DNA of 64,000 nt. Source: Onchidella celtica (taxonomy: Eukaryota; Mollusca; Gastropoda; Systellommatophora; Onchidiidae). A program made the translations under genes and the position numbers. Position 1 is the first letter of the stretch. The number at the start of each line of letters is the position of its first letter. The notes under the pieces were generated by a model that was not told the origin of the DNA, made no database searches, and was given only the letters and a program-made list of their open reading frames with translations. The stretch covers positions 12,195,582 through 12,259,581 of the forward strand of contig OZ007576.1 of NCBI GenBank assembly GCA_963931925.1, given 5' to 3'. Below, in pieces: positions 48,910-61,928 of the stretch.

Positions 48910-49115
48910 CAAGACACAGGATACCGAGATGAATCAATTGGTCACATTCCGTTGGTTGACTTGCTCGCGTATCATCTGTGTCAACAATGCAACAGTTCGC
49001 AGCACACCCCTTCATAATTGAACGAAAAGGAATAGCCGTCACTGTATTTATATGTGCGAAATTTGTGGACATATACTGGGAGAAGGAATGGTCCTTGTCG
49101 GTATTCTGTGTCTCG
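48910..49115. mobile_element. MITE with 9-bp target duplication, copy 3
   Basis: Ends CAAGACACAGGATACCGA and, on the opposite strand, CGAGACACAGAATACCGA. Possible flanks are GGTTAGGCC (separated by a CAAG duplication) and GGTTGGGCT. The interior has ATCTGTGTCAACAATGCAAC, as in copy 2. Confidence 0.8.
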
Positions 49116-49558
49116 GGTTGGGCTATGTAGCCAAAATACTTACAATATAAAATCTTATGGCCAAATTCCATATTCGTCATCGTTGTCATGTCGCCAAGGA
49201 AAATGTTCTCGTAGTCAATTAGCCAAACTTAATTCTAAGCCTAATCCTAAGGAAAACTCAAATTGGCGACATGAAACAGTTAATAGCCCCCCCGGCTCCC
49301 CACTTCCCTATTTTGGGGAGGGGAGGGAAATGCAGAGATCCTTACGGCGAGAGTGAATCGTGTAACTTTACGAGAACAGGAAGTTGGCGTCTTGCTACAT
49401 TATTCTCGTCCATGGAAGCTCAGCAGGTGCCGTGTGTTGTTCATTGCGAAGAAGTCCTAGTTTTCCGACCTCTGGTATACTCCGTCGAACGACCTACCGG
49501 TTTGAAAATCGGGCCACATAGCGTCTGGATTTGAAGGAAGCGGAGGAGTGAAGTGGGC

Positions 49559-49559
<1 letters not shown>

Positions 49560-49592
<33 letters not shown>
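49560..49592 (+). repeat. GA microsatellite
   Basis: Uninterrupted (GA)n. Confidence 0.95.
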
Positions 49593-49593
<1 letters not shown>

Positions 49594-50194
49594 CAGAATC
49601 AGATGGTAGCATTTCAAGTTTTGGGAAAACAGTTAATAGTACACCAAAGTGTCTAATACTAGTAGTGCGACTTTGTTTACTCCTGCATGCAAGACTCGAT
49701 ACAAAGAGGGAGAAAGAGGGGCAGGCAGATAAAAAGATTAGAAGACATCGCTGAATGGAAAAGCATGGCGCTCAGCCACTTTCTGAGAAAGTCAGAGGGC
49801 CGAAAGGGGTAGATGGAACTGGTGGCCATGTCATTAGTGGCGCCCTAAACGGTCAGCCGGATAGACAAGACAGGGCAGAACGTTAAACCGATTTGTTATT
49901 AATTGAACATTCATTCACAGTTGTATAAGAACCGTTGATAAGAGCTGGCCCGCTGAGGCAGAATACAAAAATAGTATTATTTAGTGGTACGTGATTGGTA
50001 ATGAGAGAAGCTTTGACACAGCCCGGCTAATGAACGGCGGGTTTAAGTTTTGCTTTCTGACGTCATTAATTATTTCTCCGCATATACGGAAATTAGTTGG
50101 GCGTAGTACATCGATCACCAGCCATTGTTCACCTGTTCAGGTGTCTTTAGACCTCAGACAATAAGAATTCTAGCTTTGTTTACTGTCTTCACAT

Positions 50195-50483
50195 TGGGGG
50201 ACAAGGTGGTCTAGAGGCAAGGTGCTCGCCTCTCATGCCAAGGGTCCCGGGTTCTAAACCCGGGCAGTGCAGGCATGTTGGAAATTGGATTTTTCTCATA
50301 TTTTCAAGTCCCTGGTCCTATTGGGGGGTAGGATCGAGTACCTAGTCTTCTCGGATAAGGACGAAAAAATTCGGAGGGCCCGTGTGCACGTTGCGCACGT
50401 TAAAGATACCTTGGCAGTTGGAAATCGTAAAGAGCAGGCCGAAAGGCCGCTGCCCGGGCAAAATTGAAAATTGAAATTAATAG
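50195..50483 (+). mobile_element. tRNA-derived SINE, copy 7
   Basis: Plus orientation with an intact-looking head: GGGGGACAAGGTGGTCTAGA, GCTCGCCTCTCATGCC and GGGTTCTAAACCCGGG. The body holds GTGCACGTTGCGCACGTTAA and AGATACCTTGGCAGTTGG. It ends near GGGCAAAATTGAAAATTG. Confidence 0.9.
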
Positions 50484-50593
50484 ATTAAAATTTATCCATA
50501 TCACACCCCCACCCCCCCCCCCTCCCCAACCAGCAACAACAAAATCATATATATATTGTTATTAATAAATATTCAAATATTATTTGAGTTGTT

Positions 50594-50660
50594 TGTTGTG
50601 TGAACTGATGTGAGTTGTGAACTGATGTGAGTTGTGAACTGTTGCGAGTTGTGAACTGCG
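50594..50660 (+). repeat. 18-bp tandem repeat, about 4 units
   Basis: GTGAACTGATGTGAGTT repeated with minor change (GTTGCGAGTT). Confidence 0.85.
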
Positions 50661-50792
50661 CCTAACAGGCTGCGTTACAATTTGCTCTGAGATAGAGAGA
50701 GAGAGTGAACGAGACAGGGAGAGAGAAAGAAGCAGTGCAGTGTGTTGAGCGCTTCGCAGGGAGCTCCATTCTGCTCTGTGGTTGACATGTTG

Positions 50793-50862
50793 TTTCTGTA
50801 AAGCGCATAGAGCATTTTAAATGGATATGCGCTATATAAATGCTATACATTATTCACATTGG
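50793..50862 (-). repeat. 'GCGCTTTACA' repeat fragment
   Basis: TCTGTAAAGCGCATAGAGCA and TGCGCTATATAAATGCTAT, the reverse of the 28-kb and 60-kb copies. Confidence 0.7.
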
Positions 50863-52129
50863 TACTTTGCCTCAAATAGAGACATCAGGTTTTGTTTGCG
50901 CTGTGAACTGTTTGGAAAATCTTAGGGTTTGAGGACGTTCAAATATAATCTTACACCTTTTTTGAGATTTTTGATCCCCCCCCTTCCTTCTTACACTTTT
51001 CTTAGCTTTGCTTCTTCCCCCCCCCCCCCACCCCATCCCGTAATATTACAATAATACATGTAATAATTATACATTGCACACGTACCCTTTCTTACAAATG
51101 AGGGAAAAATGAGACCCATGTCAAAGTCTATGTCAAAATTGCCTTAAATTAGTTATCATCAACAAAGTGGTTTTTCTTCATATAAATGTCAAAGATATTT
51201 CTAAAAACAGGGGCATCTGCTGAGCTATCTTGAAAATCCGGGTCTTGTTCCTGCTCTTTCTCCTCTTCCTCTTCTTCTACCACCTCCAATTCTTCCTCCA
51301 TCCTGTATATTCTCACCTCACAAAAGTGTAATATTACATTGCTTCAAGACCCCCTCTCCCCCTTTCTTACACTTTTTTTACAGGAGCCAAACACCCCCCC
51401 TCCCCCCTCCGAGGCGTAAGATTATATTTGAACGTCCCCCTTGGGTAAAAGTTAGGGATTTGGTTAACTAACATTTATCACAACTACCAGTTTTGGGGGC
51501 GGGGGGCGACATGGCCCTAAAACACATTCTTCGTGAATTGGCCACAGGCTGGTAACAAAAACTAATCTGTTGTGTTTGGCTACATAGCTCAGCAGCTATC
51601 CATTAGACTACACCTTTTCTTACCATACAGTTAACTTAAACTTTGGCGGGCGCACTCAGATTCTTGAGTCTATACTAACACTTTACATTGACAGTCTTTA
51701 CTTATTGTCTCGAGTAATTATTGTCTTTCATCATTAACTTAATTATTGTCATTCATCATTAACTTGATATCCTGTGGAGCTCGTTTTTTTTTATCTTGAG
51801 GACATTTTGGGGGGGGGGGGGGAGGAGAGAGGGAGGGGAAGGAAGGAGAAGGGAGACAACAAAAGCAAACAAAACTATCCTACTCGAGTTGGGTTTCCAT
51901 TATGTTCGTACCGTACAGTGTTGTGTTCTACTGGATCCACCGTGTTTATGGGCTGGGCGCGCACATGCGACCCTCTGTCCTGGTGCTGTCGTGTCTCAGT
52001 TTCATGTTCCCGGCCGTTGACTCTGAAATGAGCCAGATTGTCGCAAGTGTGTCTATCTCCATTCATTCACTTACATTTCGAAAAAGAGAGATGTTTTTTT
52101 CTTTGGGTTTTTATTTCCGTGGGGGGGGG
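50863..52129. other. No gene seen; pyrimidine and poly-G patches
   Basis: CATGGCCCTAAAACAC and AATTGGCCACAGGCTGGTAA near 51510-51555 resemble 14857-14946, a possible low-copy repeat. Poly-G runs lie near 51810 and 52122. Confidence 0.4.
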
Positions 52130-52680
52130 GGGGCAGTTACTGACATAACTTCGTCACTGCTCAAGGCTAATGACATACGTCATTTTTTGAGATATTAAGA
52201 AAACACTGTTTCTTTTCCTGTTAATTGGTGATTTATGCCATTATGATTCTGTTGGATTATTACATTAATTCTGATTGGCGCGTTTCTTTTGCTATGATAT
52301 TATCTGAAAGCCCTCATGCTCAGGGTTGCCATGAACCGTCAGTTGTCTTTTGGCGTAAGTTTAACTCTTTCGGGGCATATGCCCGATTTATCGGCGCCAA
52401 TGAAAAACGCGTTTGGACGTATCGCCGATTTATATTTTATTCTACATTCAGTTCTCTTTTATTTGATAATGATATATAACATTTACTTTACTATCAATAC
52501 TTTTTTTTTCTGTAAGCGTTTTTCTGAACCATGTTTTTTTTTTTCTCAAAGAGGGAAAAATTAAATACGTCCAGACTTGACCGAAGCTCCTAACACTAAG
52601 ATCCTGAAAGAGTTAACTATGCCATTATCGTAGACCAATGACGACTATGAAACGGGAAGTTACACCTTCAGTGATCAGAG
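52130..52680 (+). repeat. 'CCCTCATGCT' interspersed repeat, copy carrying a TTAA insertion
   Basis: Shares TATGATTCTGTTGGATTATT, GATATTATCTGAAAGCCCTC, ATGAACCGTCAGTTGTCTTT and GCCATTATC..AGA.CAATGA with 24870-25085 and 52940-53130. It is split by the TTAA element at 52365-52612. Confidence 0.8.
52365..52612. mobile_element. TTAA-type (piggyBac-like) MITE with an empty-site relative
   Basis: Flanked by TTAA at 52361-52364 and 52613-52616. Ends CTCTTTCGGGGC and, on the opposite strand, CTCTTTCAGGATC. It interrupts the CCCTCATGCT repeat. The related copy near 53065-53100 shows the same repeat without the insertion. Confidence 0.85.
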
Positions 52681-52886
52681 CTCTTGAGATTGACTACCTT
52701 TTCCACTTTGGAGTCCTGCCCAAAGTCTTTTTCTGAGAAATGCGTGATCCTCAACACTGACAACTTTGACTCCCCCAAGATTCAAGCTGTCTACAACCTC
52801 CACTTCCCGCTGGGATTAAATGGGTTCGCGCGGACTGATTATTGAAAGAAAACGAACGTGTGGTGCAGAAGTAGTTGGAACTGTTA

Positions 52887-53245
52887 AGCTAGGTTTGCAT
52901 GTGTCCGGAAACGAGAACAACAATGGAAGCGCCAATAATCCGTCAAGTAATACCATTCTGAGTCTGTTGGAGTATTACATTTTCTTATTGGCGTGTTTTC
53001 TTTTTCTATAATATTATCTGACAGCCCTCATGCTGAGGCTTGCAATAAACCGTCAGCTGTCTTTTGGCATAAGTCCAACACGTGCCATTATCTTAGAGCA
53101 ATGAAGGCTTTGAATGGAAGAGTTTTTCCTTGTGTCCAGAAACGGCGTTAATGTACACGAGAGAACGTTCTTTCTATTTCACTATCTGCAGGGTTTTTGA
53201 CGTTTCCGTTGCCGTTTCCTTTTCCGTACACACGGACACATGGCT
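52887..53245. mobile_element. Harbinger-type MITE, copy 3, with an inserted repeat
   Basis: Starts AGCTAGGTTTGCATGTGTCC and ends CACGGACACATGGCT. It is flanked by TTA (52884-52886, 53246-53248). About 170 bp of the CCCTCATGCT repeat family occupies 52940-53105, which explains its greater length. Confidence 0.8.
52940..53130 (+). repeat. 'CCCTCATGCT' interspersed repeat, uninterrupted copy
   Basis: Contains ATTATCTGACAGCCCTCATG, CAATAAACCGTCAGCTGTCT and GGCATAAGTCCAACACGTGC. It runs through the site that is filled by a TTAA element in the 52.1-kb copy. It lies inside the Harbinger-type MITE 52887-53245. Confidence 0.8.
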
Positions 53246-53809
53246 TTACACGTCCACGTGAGAAAAGAACTGTTTTGATCCCAGATGTAAAAAAAGAAAC
53301 AAAACGTAGAAGCTGCGACCCAAGCATAATTTGTCCTTGTCTTGCATCTGGGGCACCTCATCTAGAAGTAACGGTTGAGCCGACACGGATAACCTTTCCT
53401 ACAGTAAGGGCGAGACTTGAAAAATGTGAGGAAGGAGAGGGCCGGGTACTCTCACCTCATATTAGAAGCCCCTCAATGAGGGACATGCTGTTTATTTGGA
53501 TGTTGATTTTTAAAGACACAATACTCGTTAGATTTTCGTTCTTGTTTTTAATTTTTTTTCGAGGAGTTTGGGGGGGGGGGGGGGGAAGAGGAGGAAGAAA
53601 AGGAATATTTATTTAGTTTTCTTTGTAGCTCTAGCCCAGTGATCGATGTGTAATTTTCAATCAAAATCAGGAACCCGCCAAAATTGCTTGTCGGACTAGG
53701 TTGCCTATGATGTCTGTAGAGAAAGGGTCGAGCCTGAGACAAAATAGAAGTCCGCCCGAAATTACAATCAGACGACATCAGAATAACACCAACGAAAAAC
53801 AAAACGATA

Positions 53810-54149
53810 GCAACAAACTTTAAACGGCTGTAACTTTTGAGCGAATTAGGTTAATTAAAGATATTTTTAAAATGAAATAAACAAAGACTATTCCCGTGAA
53901 ATAAAAAGCGTTCATTTTCCTAATGACTTGGTGTCCTGTCTTGGACAACCAAACAACGAGGTTCAAAACCATCATGGTGTTTCAGCCTGTCGGATCAAGT
54001 GTTTTGACAGTTTCTGTCTTGCCTGAAGCCAATTCAGATGTAGTTTATTTATAGGATCAATATAACTTGAATTAAAGGTGACACGGCTTTTTATTTCACT
54101 CAGTTATCTCCAGCGGTTCAAAAGTTAGAGCCGTTTAATAGTTTGTCGC
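53810..54149. mobile_element. MITE with about 34-bp inverted ends
   Basis: Starts GCAACAAACTTTAAACGGCT and ends AGCCGTTTAATAGTTTGTCGC, with TAACTTTTGA continuing the pairing. No clear target duplication. Interior not coding. Confidence 0.78.
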
Positions 54150-54244
54150 AAGAGTTATGCTTGGAGAATGAAAATAAAATAATGTAAGTATCTCCTCAGA
54201 CTGGAACACAAGAATGCTACTAATGTTACAGTTGTCAGTGTAGC

Positions 54245-54629
54245 CAAAGATACTAGAAACGATAAGAAGGGAAATCTCTTCTTCGCACTTCTAAGAAAAA
54301 TCGTCCACACATTTTGCGCGCAGATCGGGGGCGTGGCCCATTGTTCACAGCATGAAAAGAATGCGTGATGTAACAATAAATTAAATGATGCTGATTTATT
54401 GCATTGCTACTGCCACTAAAAAGTTCAAGTTAGAATAACGAAATGAGTGACGACAATCAAGGTCCACAGCGATAGCTGAACAGTGAACAAAATTCAGTGT
54501 TTTCCTTATTTGGCTTTTTAAAAAACTGCATTGTTCACGGCTTCCGCGCATTCGCCGCTAGGTGGCGGTGCGAAATATGTACACGCTAAAAGCCCTAGCT
54601 GTCGCATCTTATTGTTTGTGGTATCTTTG
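54245..54629. mobile_element. CAAAGATAC-ended MITE, reverse orientation
   Basis: Starts CAAAGATACTAGAAACGATA and ends TTTGTGGTATCTTTG. It contains CGCCGCTAGGTGGCGGTGCG. Flanks GTGTAGC and GTATAAC match at 5 of 7. Confidence 0.8.
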
Positions 54630-55349
54630 GTATAACTGCAGGATACTTTGTATTTTCCTGTGGGGCTCGCCTGGTTTGCCTTGAGCAGACATAAAAGCGC
54701 GTGAAAGACCGAACATAATACGGCGGCCAGACGACACTTGCCAGGTTTCGAGGTGAAGCATGAAAAGCTGTCCAGGGTTGCCAGGAAGGCAAGTCTCGCA
54801 ACTTCAAACAATCGTCCGAACATCTCTCTCTCACTCTTTCTCTGTCTCTCTCTCTCTCACACACACACACACGCACTTACACACTACATGCATGCGCTAA
54901 AAGCTAATTTAATTAGGGCTGTAACAGCTCTGTCGTTTGTATTATTAATAAGATATTACGCAACATCTTTCAGTAGCCGACCACAGGTGACCAAAGCCAA
55001 CTGATGACAAAAACTCATTAATTTGTACCATTTCCGACAGTGTAGTGTGCGGAGAAAACCATCCTGATTAATTCTGTGTTATTAATTACCTTTTAAGCGC
55101 GTGTGGGTATGTATGTGTATGCGTGCGCGCCTAAGTGAGGGACAGTTGAAATACTGACGTCCATTGCTTTCAAACCCTAGAGTTTTGGGTTAAAATTTTT
55201 AAAATGATCATGGCGTGTTGTATCTAATGCGACACAATTTAATATTTCCATAACCTTTACATTCTAGGCCCTGCCCCAGTTTCTGGTTGCGGGAAAATTC
55301 TATGGGGTTTTTTTTGGGGGGGGGGGGGGGAGGGATTTGTTAACTTTCT

Positions 55350-55497
55350 TAGGGCCATGATTAAGGGGTTTTCATGATCATTTGGTTGATTTAGTGTATA
55401 GTGTAGAAATTATTAGAAATAACCTTTGTTCTTGTGGGAAATGCAGGCCAAGTGATACATATCTGTGTATCACTGGTGATACATGGGGCCTAAACAG
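55350..55497. mobile_element. Repeat homologous to the 2473-2706 element
   Basis: Shares GGGGTTTTCATGATCATTT, GTTCTTGTGGGAA and TCTGTGTATCACTGGTGATA with 2543-2706. It ends GGGGCCTAAACAG before TTAA (55498-55501). The left end is degraded by a poly-G tract. Confidence 0.7.
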
Positions 55498-55712
55498 TTA
55501 ATCAATGAAATGCCTGCAGTCAGGAAGAATTCATATTTCTATATTTCCTCTGTGGGACGCTTAGGTCTGACCTACAATTTGTAATAATGACCTACTTACA
55601 CATACAGTGGTCTTCCAAAATCGTGTTTCTCTCTTTCTTCGATACTTTCTGTTTGCATTTCCCTCAGTCTTCTTTACCACTTCAGCCACCTCTTTGTCGC
55701 ATTATCCCTTAA

Positions 55713-55932
55713 CCCTGTAGGTCCCGCGAGTGGATTGGGGGCATTTAGTATTTTAGATTATGAACTGTTTTATGACCGGGATTTCAGTGCAGTAAACTGT
55801 TTTATCCGCGTAAGAAAATGACACCAGGAGAGTGTTATGCAAAATCATGATCCTGCAAAATGGAACTGTGTTAAAAATTCGATATCTGTGAACGAAAACA
55901 GCATCATATTTGGTACTTTGGACGCTAAAGGG
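55713..55932. mobile_element. TTAA-type (piggyBac-like) MITE
   Basis: Flanked by TTAA (55709-55712, 55933-55936). Ends CCCTGTAGGTCC and, on the opposite strand, CCCTTTAGCGTCC. CCCT starts and TTAA targets are typical of piggyBac-like elements. Confidence 0.8.
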
Positions 55933-56177
55933 TTAAAGCATGCTACCAGTTTCTCGTCTGTCTTACCTACTGTACGCATAAGGAAGGCTTCGTGAGTGAT
56001 CTGTAAAAGCATGGGCTGTTGGCGTTATTTTCAAATAGAAAATGTTACATTCTTTCTGTAATTCCTGAAATCAATTCACATTTAATCTCGGTAGCAAAAA
56101 ACCAGGTACAATAGTTTATCAACAGTGAGGTGTTACCGTCGAATGAAAGATTTTGTTGTGCTTCTTTGGCTACCAGA

Positions 56178-56185
<8 letters not shown>

Positions 56186-56211
<26 letters not shown>
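56186..56211 (+). repeat. CT microsatellite
   Basis: Uninterrupted (CT)n. Confidence 0.93.
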
Positions 56212-56549
56212 CACATCATGGGAACGCAGTCTCGTAACAATCTTTCCCAACCAGCTCTGTCTGCATTCTGGTTCTTGAAACGTGGCGAAAGACACACAAA
56301 AAAGGAAGTTTGTCTGATTGAAGATTTAGAAAAAAAAAATGAAAGAAAATTAATTTCACCGTCGCGTTGGGTAATTAATTAAAATAGTGTTTCTTCTATT
56401 TTCGAAATGAAGTGTATCTTAGGAATATTTGTTTGTTCGTGTGTTTGTTTGTCTGGAAGATTAAAATGAACAGCTTAACAATTGTTTTTTGTTCTGTATT
56501 AGAGTGGACTGGTTTGTCTATGTCTGTTTGTTTGTCGTGATTTTTATAT

Positions 56550-57000
56550 TGAAAGATTAGAGTGTGCATTGCTCAGTGAGTTAGGTTTGACCGTTCATTG
56601 GTTTGAAAAATTAGAATAGGCATTGGGCAAAGAAAGGTTTTACTATTAATTTGTTTGAGAGATAAGAGTAGGCATAGTGCAAAGAACAGGTTTTACTGTT
56701 AATTTGTTTAAAAGATTAACGTAGGTATTGCTCAGAGAGCAGGTTTGACCGTTTATTTGTTTGAAGGAATAGAGTAGAAATTGCCCAGAGAACAGGTTTG
56801 ACTGTTAATTAATATTGGACAGATGAGAATAGTCATTGCCCAAAGAACAAGTTTGGCTGTTAATTAATTTGACAGATTGGAGTAGGCATTGCGGAAAAGA
56901 ATAGGTTTCACTGTTAATTTGTTTGAAAGATAAGAGTCAGCATTGCTCAAAGAACATGTTTGACCATATCATTTATTGATTTGAAAGATTAGAGTTAGGC
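56550..57000 (+). repeat. Degenerate minisatellite of about 54 bp, about 8 units
   Basis: Units share TTTGAAAGATTAGAGTAGGC, ATTGCTCAAAGAACAGGTTT and TACTGTTAATTTG with many substitutions and small indels. Confidence 0.88.
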
Positions 57001-57354
57001 GTTACTCACGGATTGGGTATAATTCTGTTGTTGTCTTTTTTCTTTCGTGCCTGTCTCACCACGTTTTTTCTGATAACTGCCTTCGTATGTCTTGGTGTGG
57101 CAACCAGTGGTCAGGACTCACCCGCTTATCCTTGTTATTGACGGGGAGGGAAGGGAAGGTGGGTGGGGTGGGGGAAGGGGGGGGGGAAGGAACACTCCTC
57201 ATGCCAGTTCGATCAGGTCATGCCACTTGTCCGTGTCTCCTGTAATTATACCTCACTTTGACCCTCAAGTCTGACGCAGCATGGGGTCGATTTTCCGCAG
57301 CTGACGCGTTCAGACCTTAACAGAAACCCCGTTGTCATTAACTGTGACACCGAG

Positions 57355-57870
57355 GAGGGGGGGGGGGGAGAAAAATAAGGATGGTATGGAAGAGGAGAAT
57401 TAAGAAGATACCAAGGAGGGAGGACGGTGCGGGAGAGGAGGAATGTAGAGAAATAAGGACGGTGTGGGAGAGGAGAACTGAGAGGTGGCTAAGATGAGGG
57501 GACGGTGCGGGACAGGAGGTGGAAGAATAATGTCGAGAAACATGGAAGGTGCAGGAGAAGAGGTGGAGGAATATGAGATAATAAAAAAGTGCTGAGGAGA
57601 GCTGAAGGTGCAGGAGAGGAGGGGGATTGTGGAGAAATACGAGGATGCTGAGAAGGGGCAAGGGTGCGAGAGAGGAGGTATATATTAAAAATATGGAGGA
57701 TGTGGGAGAGGAGAAGTAATGTGAATAAATTAGAGAGTGCTGGAAAGAGTGCGTGGAAGAGGAGGAATGTTAAGAAATGTGGAGGACCAGGAAAGGAAGA
57801 GTAATGTGAATAAATAAGAGGGTGCTAAGGAGGGACAGGAGGAACGTTAAGAAACAAGAAAGTATTAATG
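57355..57870 (+). repeat. Purine-rich degenerate minisatellite
   Basis: Recurring GGTGCGGGAGAGGAGGAATG, AGAAATAAGGACGG-type blocks, period uneven (about 55-65 bp). Almost all pyrimidines are confined to short islands. Confidence 0.75.
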
Positions 57871-59194
<1,324 letters not shown>

Positions 59195-59198
59195 TTAA

Positions 59199-59386
59199 CC
59201 TTTTCAATACTGAAACAGCGTTGCTGAGAACTCTTTATTGTTCCATCAGTTTCAGGTACTGTTTCTCAGTAGCTTGATTTTGAGTCACATTTACCATTTA
59301 TAATAACTGAAATAAGTGGCTCTAAATGTTAACTGGATTTGAGAAAATCTAGTTTTCACAGCATTCGTCAGATCGTAGTCAAAGGG
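59199..59386. mobile_element. TTAA-type (piggyBac-like) MITE
   Basis: Flanked by TTAA (59195-59198, 59387-59390). Ends CCTTTTCAATACTG and, on the opposite strand, CCCTTTGACTACGATCTG. No coding capacity. Confidence 0.75.
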
Positions 59387-59967
59387 TTAACATCCTTGAG
59401 GTATATATTCATACTATAATGGAGAGAGGGTGAACATGAAGGCACGTAAAACTTATTGACTACGTGACCAAAAGTTATCGAATTTTGCGCATTGTCTCAA
59501 CTTTTTATGATAGATCACGTGACCACATGATTTTTGGACCAAAAAAAAAAAAGTCTTTAATGTAATTCACTGACGATTTTGGGGGGGGGGGGGGACCTGC
59601 TGCAAAACAGACGCGTTTCCATGGAATAGAAACGAAAAGCATGTTTGGAAATGAAATTTTGTTTTTGACCACTCTTTACACATTGCTGGTCTAAAATCAA
59701 CTTAGTCACATCTGTGTATTCTGCAAGAAATTGTGATGTATAAATCAGTTTTAGTAGCCGTTTGCAGCGACTCCAAGCACCTTTATGAATGAATGTGGAC
59801 TATATATATCTGGATACACGGTCGGCTAGTAACAGTAACAGTGTACACTGCTGGATTCTGATGTGCCGTGGACGGTGCCATTCTGTCATAGTCTCCAGAT
59901 CAGATCGCGACCTCAATTCCTGTCTGCTCCAACTCCACTTTTTTACACAACTGAGAGACTGTTGTTA

Positions 59968-60052
59968 CATAATAATAATAATAATAATGAAGATCATTTA
60001 TATAGCGCCCAATCCAAACCGTTTGCTCTAGGCGCTTTACAGAAAGTCGTGT
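59968..60052 (+). repeat. 'GCGCTTTACA' repeat fragment with AAT head
   Basis: AATAATAATAATAATAATGA followed by TCATTTATATAGCGCCCAAT and CTCTAGGCGCTTTACAGAAA. Confidence 0.75.
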
Positions 60053-60883
60053 TCTCTCCATTTGCATCTCTCTCACTCTCTCTCACCCTCTCTCTGCTAT
60101 ACACACATTGTATACATAGATACACACACATAACATACTATAAGACATGTTACACGTTTGTGGTTTCAGTATTATGAAAGAGAGTTAGAGTAAACCGGAA
60201 CTGTGAAACAGCTTGTTAAGTGCCACAGTGCATTTTAAAAGTGTCAAAGTGCGCATTTGTCATACCTCTTCGACATACCAAATGATCTCTAGTTTTTGAG
60301 ATAATTTGGGATAGAACAAATCGCGGGTATAGAGCAAAATTTGTTGTATCTCCAGTGATATGAATAATGGGAGCTTACTCGGAAATACCACAACATTGGT
60401 CTCAATGATCTCATTTTTAAGGGAGATACAACAACACTGTTTCTCTGTAACTTGGAACTGGTTAAAGACAGCGGAATAACGAAAAACTTGCAAGAAGCAG
60501 TTTGTCATTATTACAGTATTGCCATTATGAACCCCAATTCATAAAACTGGACATGCAACAATTTCACTGTATACCCGCGAAATAAGAACTAAGGTCGTGA
60601 AAGACAGTCCAGATCATTAAGCTGCAGGAAGGATGACATTCAATGACCTGACGCTCTATCAGGTGGTCTTGTTGATTCTGACAAGCCAGGGTCTCGTCAT
60701 TTGTCAGTCACAACCGGGCACTCGCGCCGAGCTGTTGGCCTGCCTACTGGACAGTTCTAACTAAACCTGGGAAATTTGGAACCTGCCTCGCCTGGGACAT
60801 GGCTGTTCTGATGTCGGGTGAAATATTTTGTGCCCCAAGTCACCTGATGAGTTAATATTAGTGGCAGTTAGGGGGGGGGGGGG

Positions 60884-61092
60884 TAATCATACTAAACCCG
60901 GTCAGACACAGTCAAATGTTGCCAGCAAAATGAATAGCAAAGAAATAATGGCAGAAGCTGACTGTGTTTGACCGGGCTTGTTATGATACGGTCTTGCTGA
61001 TTTACCAAGAAACTACAGGACTTTATTGGTGTGCACTTCTTGTCTGCCAGCATAAATGACTGTGACTGACAGGGCTTCGTATGATACCTCCG
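60884..61092. mobile_element. Inverted-repeat element with three related arms
   Basis: ACCCGGTCAGACACAGTCAAA (60896-60916) pairs with the inverse GACTGTGTTTGACCGGGCTT at 60960-60979. A third, degenerate arm GACTGTGACTGACAGGGCTT follows at about 61060-61079. Each inverted arm ends near GTATGATAC-like sequence. Confidence 0.68.
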
Positions 61093-61464
61093 TTGGAGGA
61101 CTTGAACTGAATCTCTTGCATACGCTTACTAGGAAATTACAAAAAAGTGGTCTGTAAAGCTAAGGGCATTAATAATTGGCCTTTAAAATCAGAATTAAAA
61201 AAAAAAAAAAACTGAAAAAAAAGTAAAAAAAAAAAAAAGTAATGTTGATTCATCGCGCGTTCGAATTGAATCTCTGTGTGTCCGGACTTGTTGAAAATTG
61301 AACCAAACTTAATATTCAGATTAAAATGTTTTGGACAAGACGAAAACAAGATAATAAGAAATGTTTGTTGTTTTTTTTAAATTAAACATTCTGTCAGACA
61401 TCAGGAATACTCTCACTTTGCATTCAAAGATAATAATGAGGAGGATGGCCCTTTAGTGTCACGG

Positions 61465-61690
61465 TTTTAGGAGTGGAGCAGACCAAGGCTGCTGTAGGTG
61501 CCAGACCGGTGACTCGCCGCCCATAAATGTTGCCTCACACAAGCACAATAGGCACTGTCCCTGGCGTCCTGCTAGATCGCGGAGTGGGCAGTGTCTGTTA
61601 TGTTAGTGTGAAGCAAAATTCATGGCCGGGCAAGCCACCGGTCTGGCACCTACGCGAGCCTTGATCTGTTTCAGTCCTTATGCTTGGCAA
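61465..61690. mobile_element. MITE with about 70-bp arms, copy 2 of the 23.4-kb family
   Basis: The left arm GACCAAGGCTGCTGTAGGTG, CCAGACCGGTGACTCGCC (61470-61541) is repeated inverted at 61611-61680. It sits about 240 bp upstream of the LINE fragment. Confidence 0.8.
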
Positions 61691-61928
61691 CCCAGTGAGC
61701 GGTTAGTGGACACCGCTCATGGAATGAACTTTCTCCTATACCAATACTGACATTTGTTCACATTCTTCTGGCCTGGTTGTCTTTTTGCCCAGTCACAGAA
61801 TGAAGGGCATGGAGTTAGTACGTCGCTGATACATTCAGTCTCCTTCACACACTATTCGTGTCCCTGTCTCAAATTCTCCTTCGTTGTTGTTGTTGTGGTG
61901 AATGATGTTTTCTTTCTTTTTTCCTTCC

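Noticed and set aside
53197-53616. 139-residue plus-strand frame
   Set aside because: It starts in the end of a Harbinger-type MITE and finishes in a poly-G tract. No domain and no codon pattern is visible.
54518-54823. 101-residue minus-strand frame
   Set aside because: It overlaps the end of a CAAAGATAC MITE and has no recognisable protein motif.
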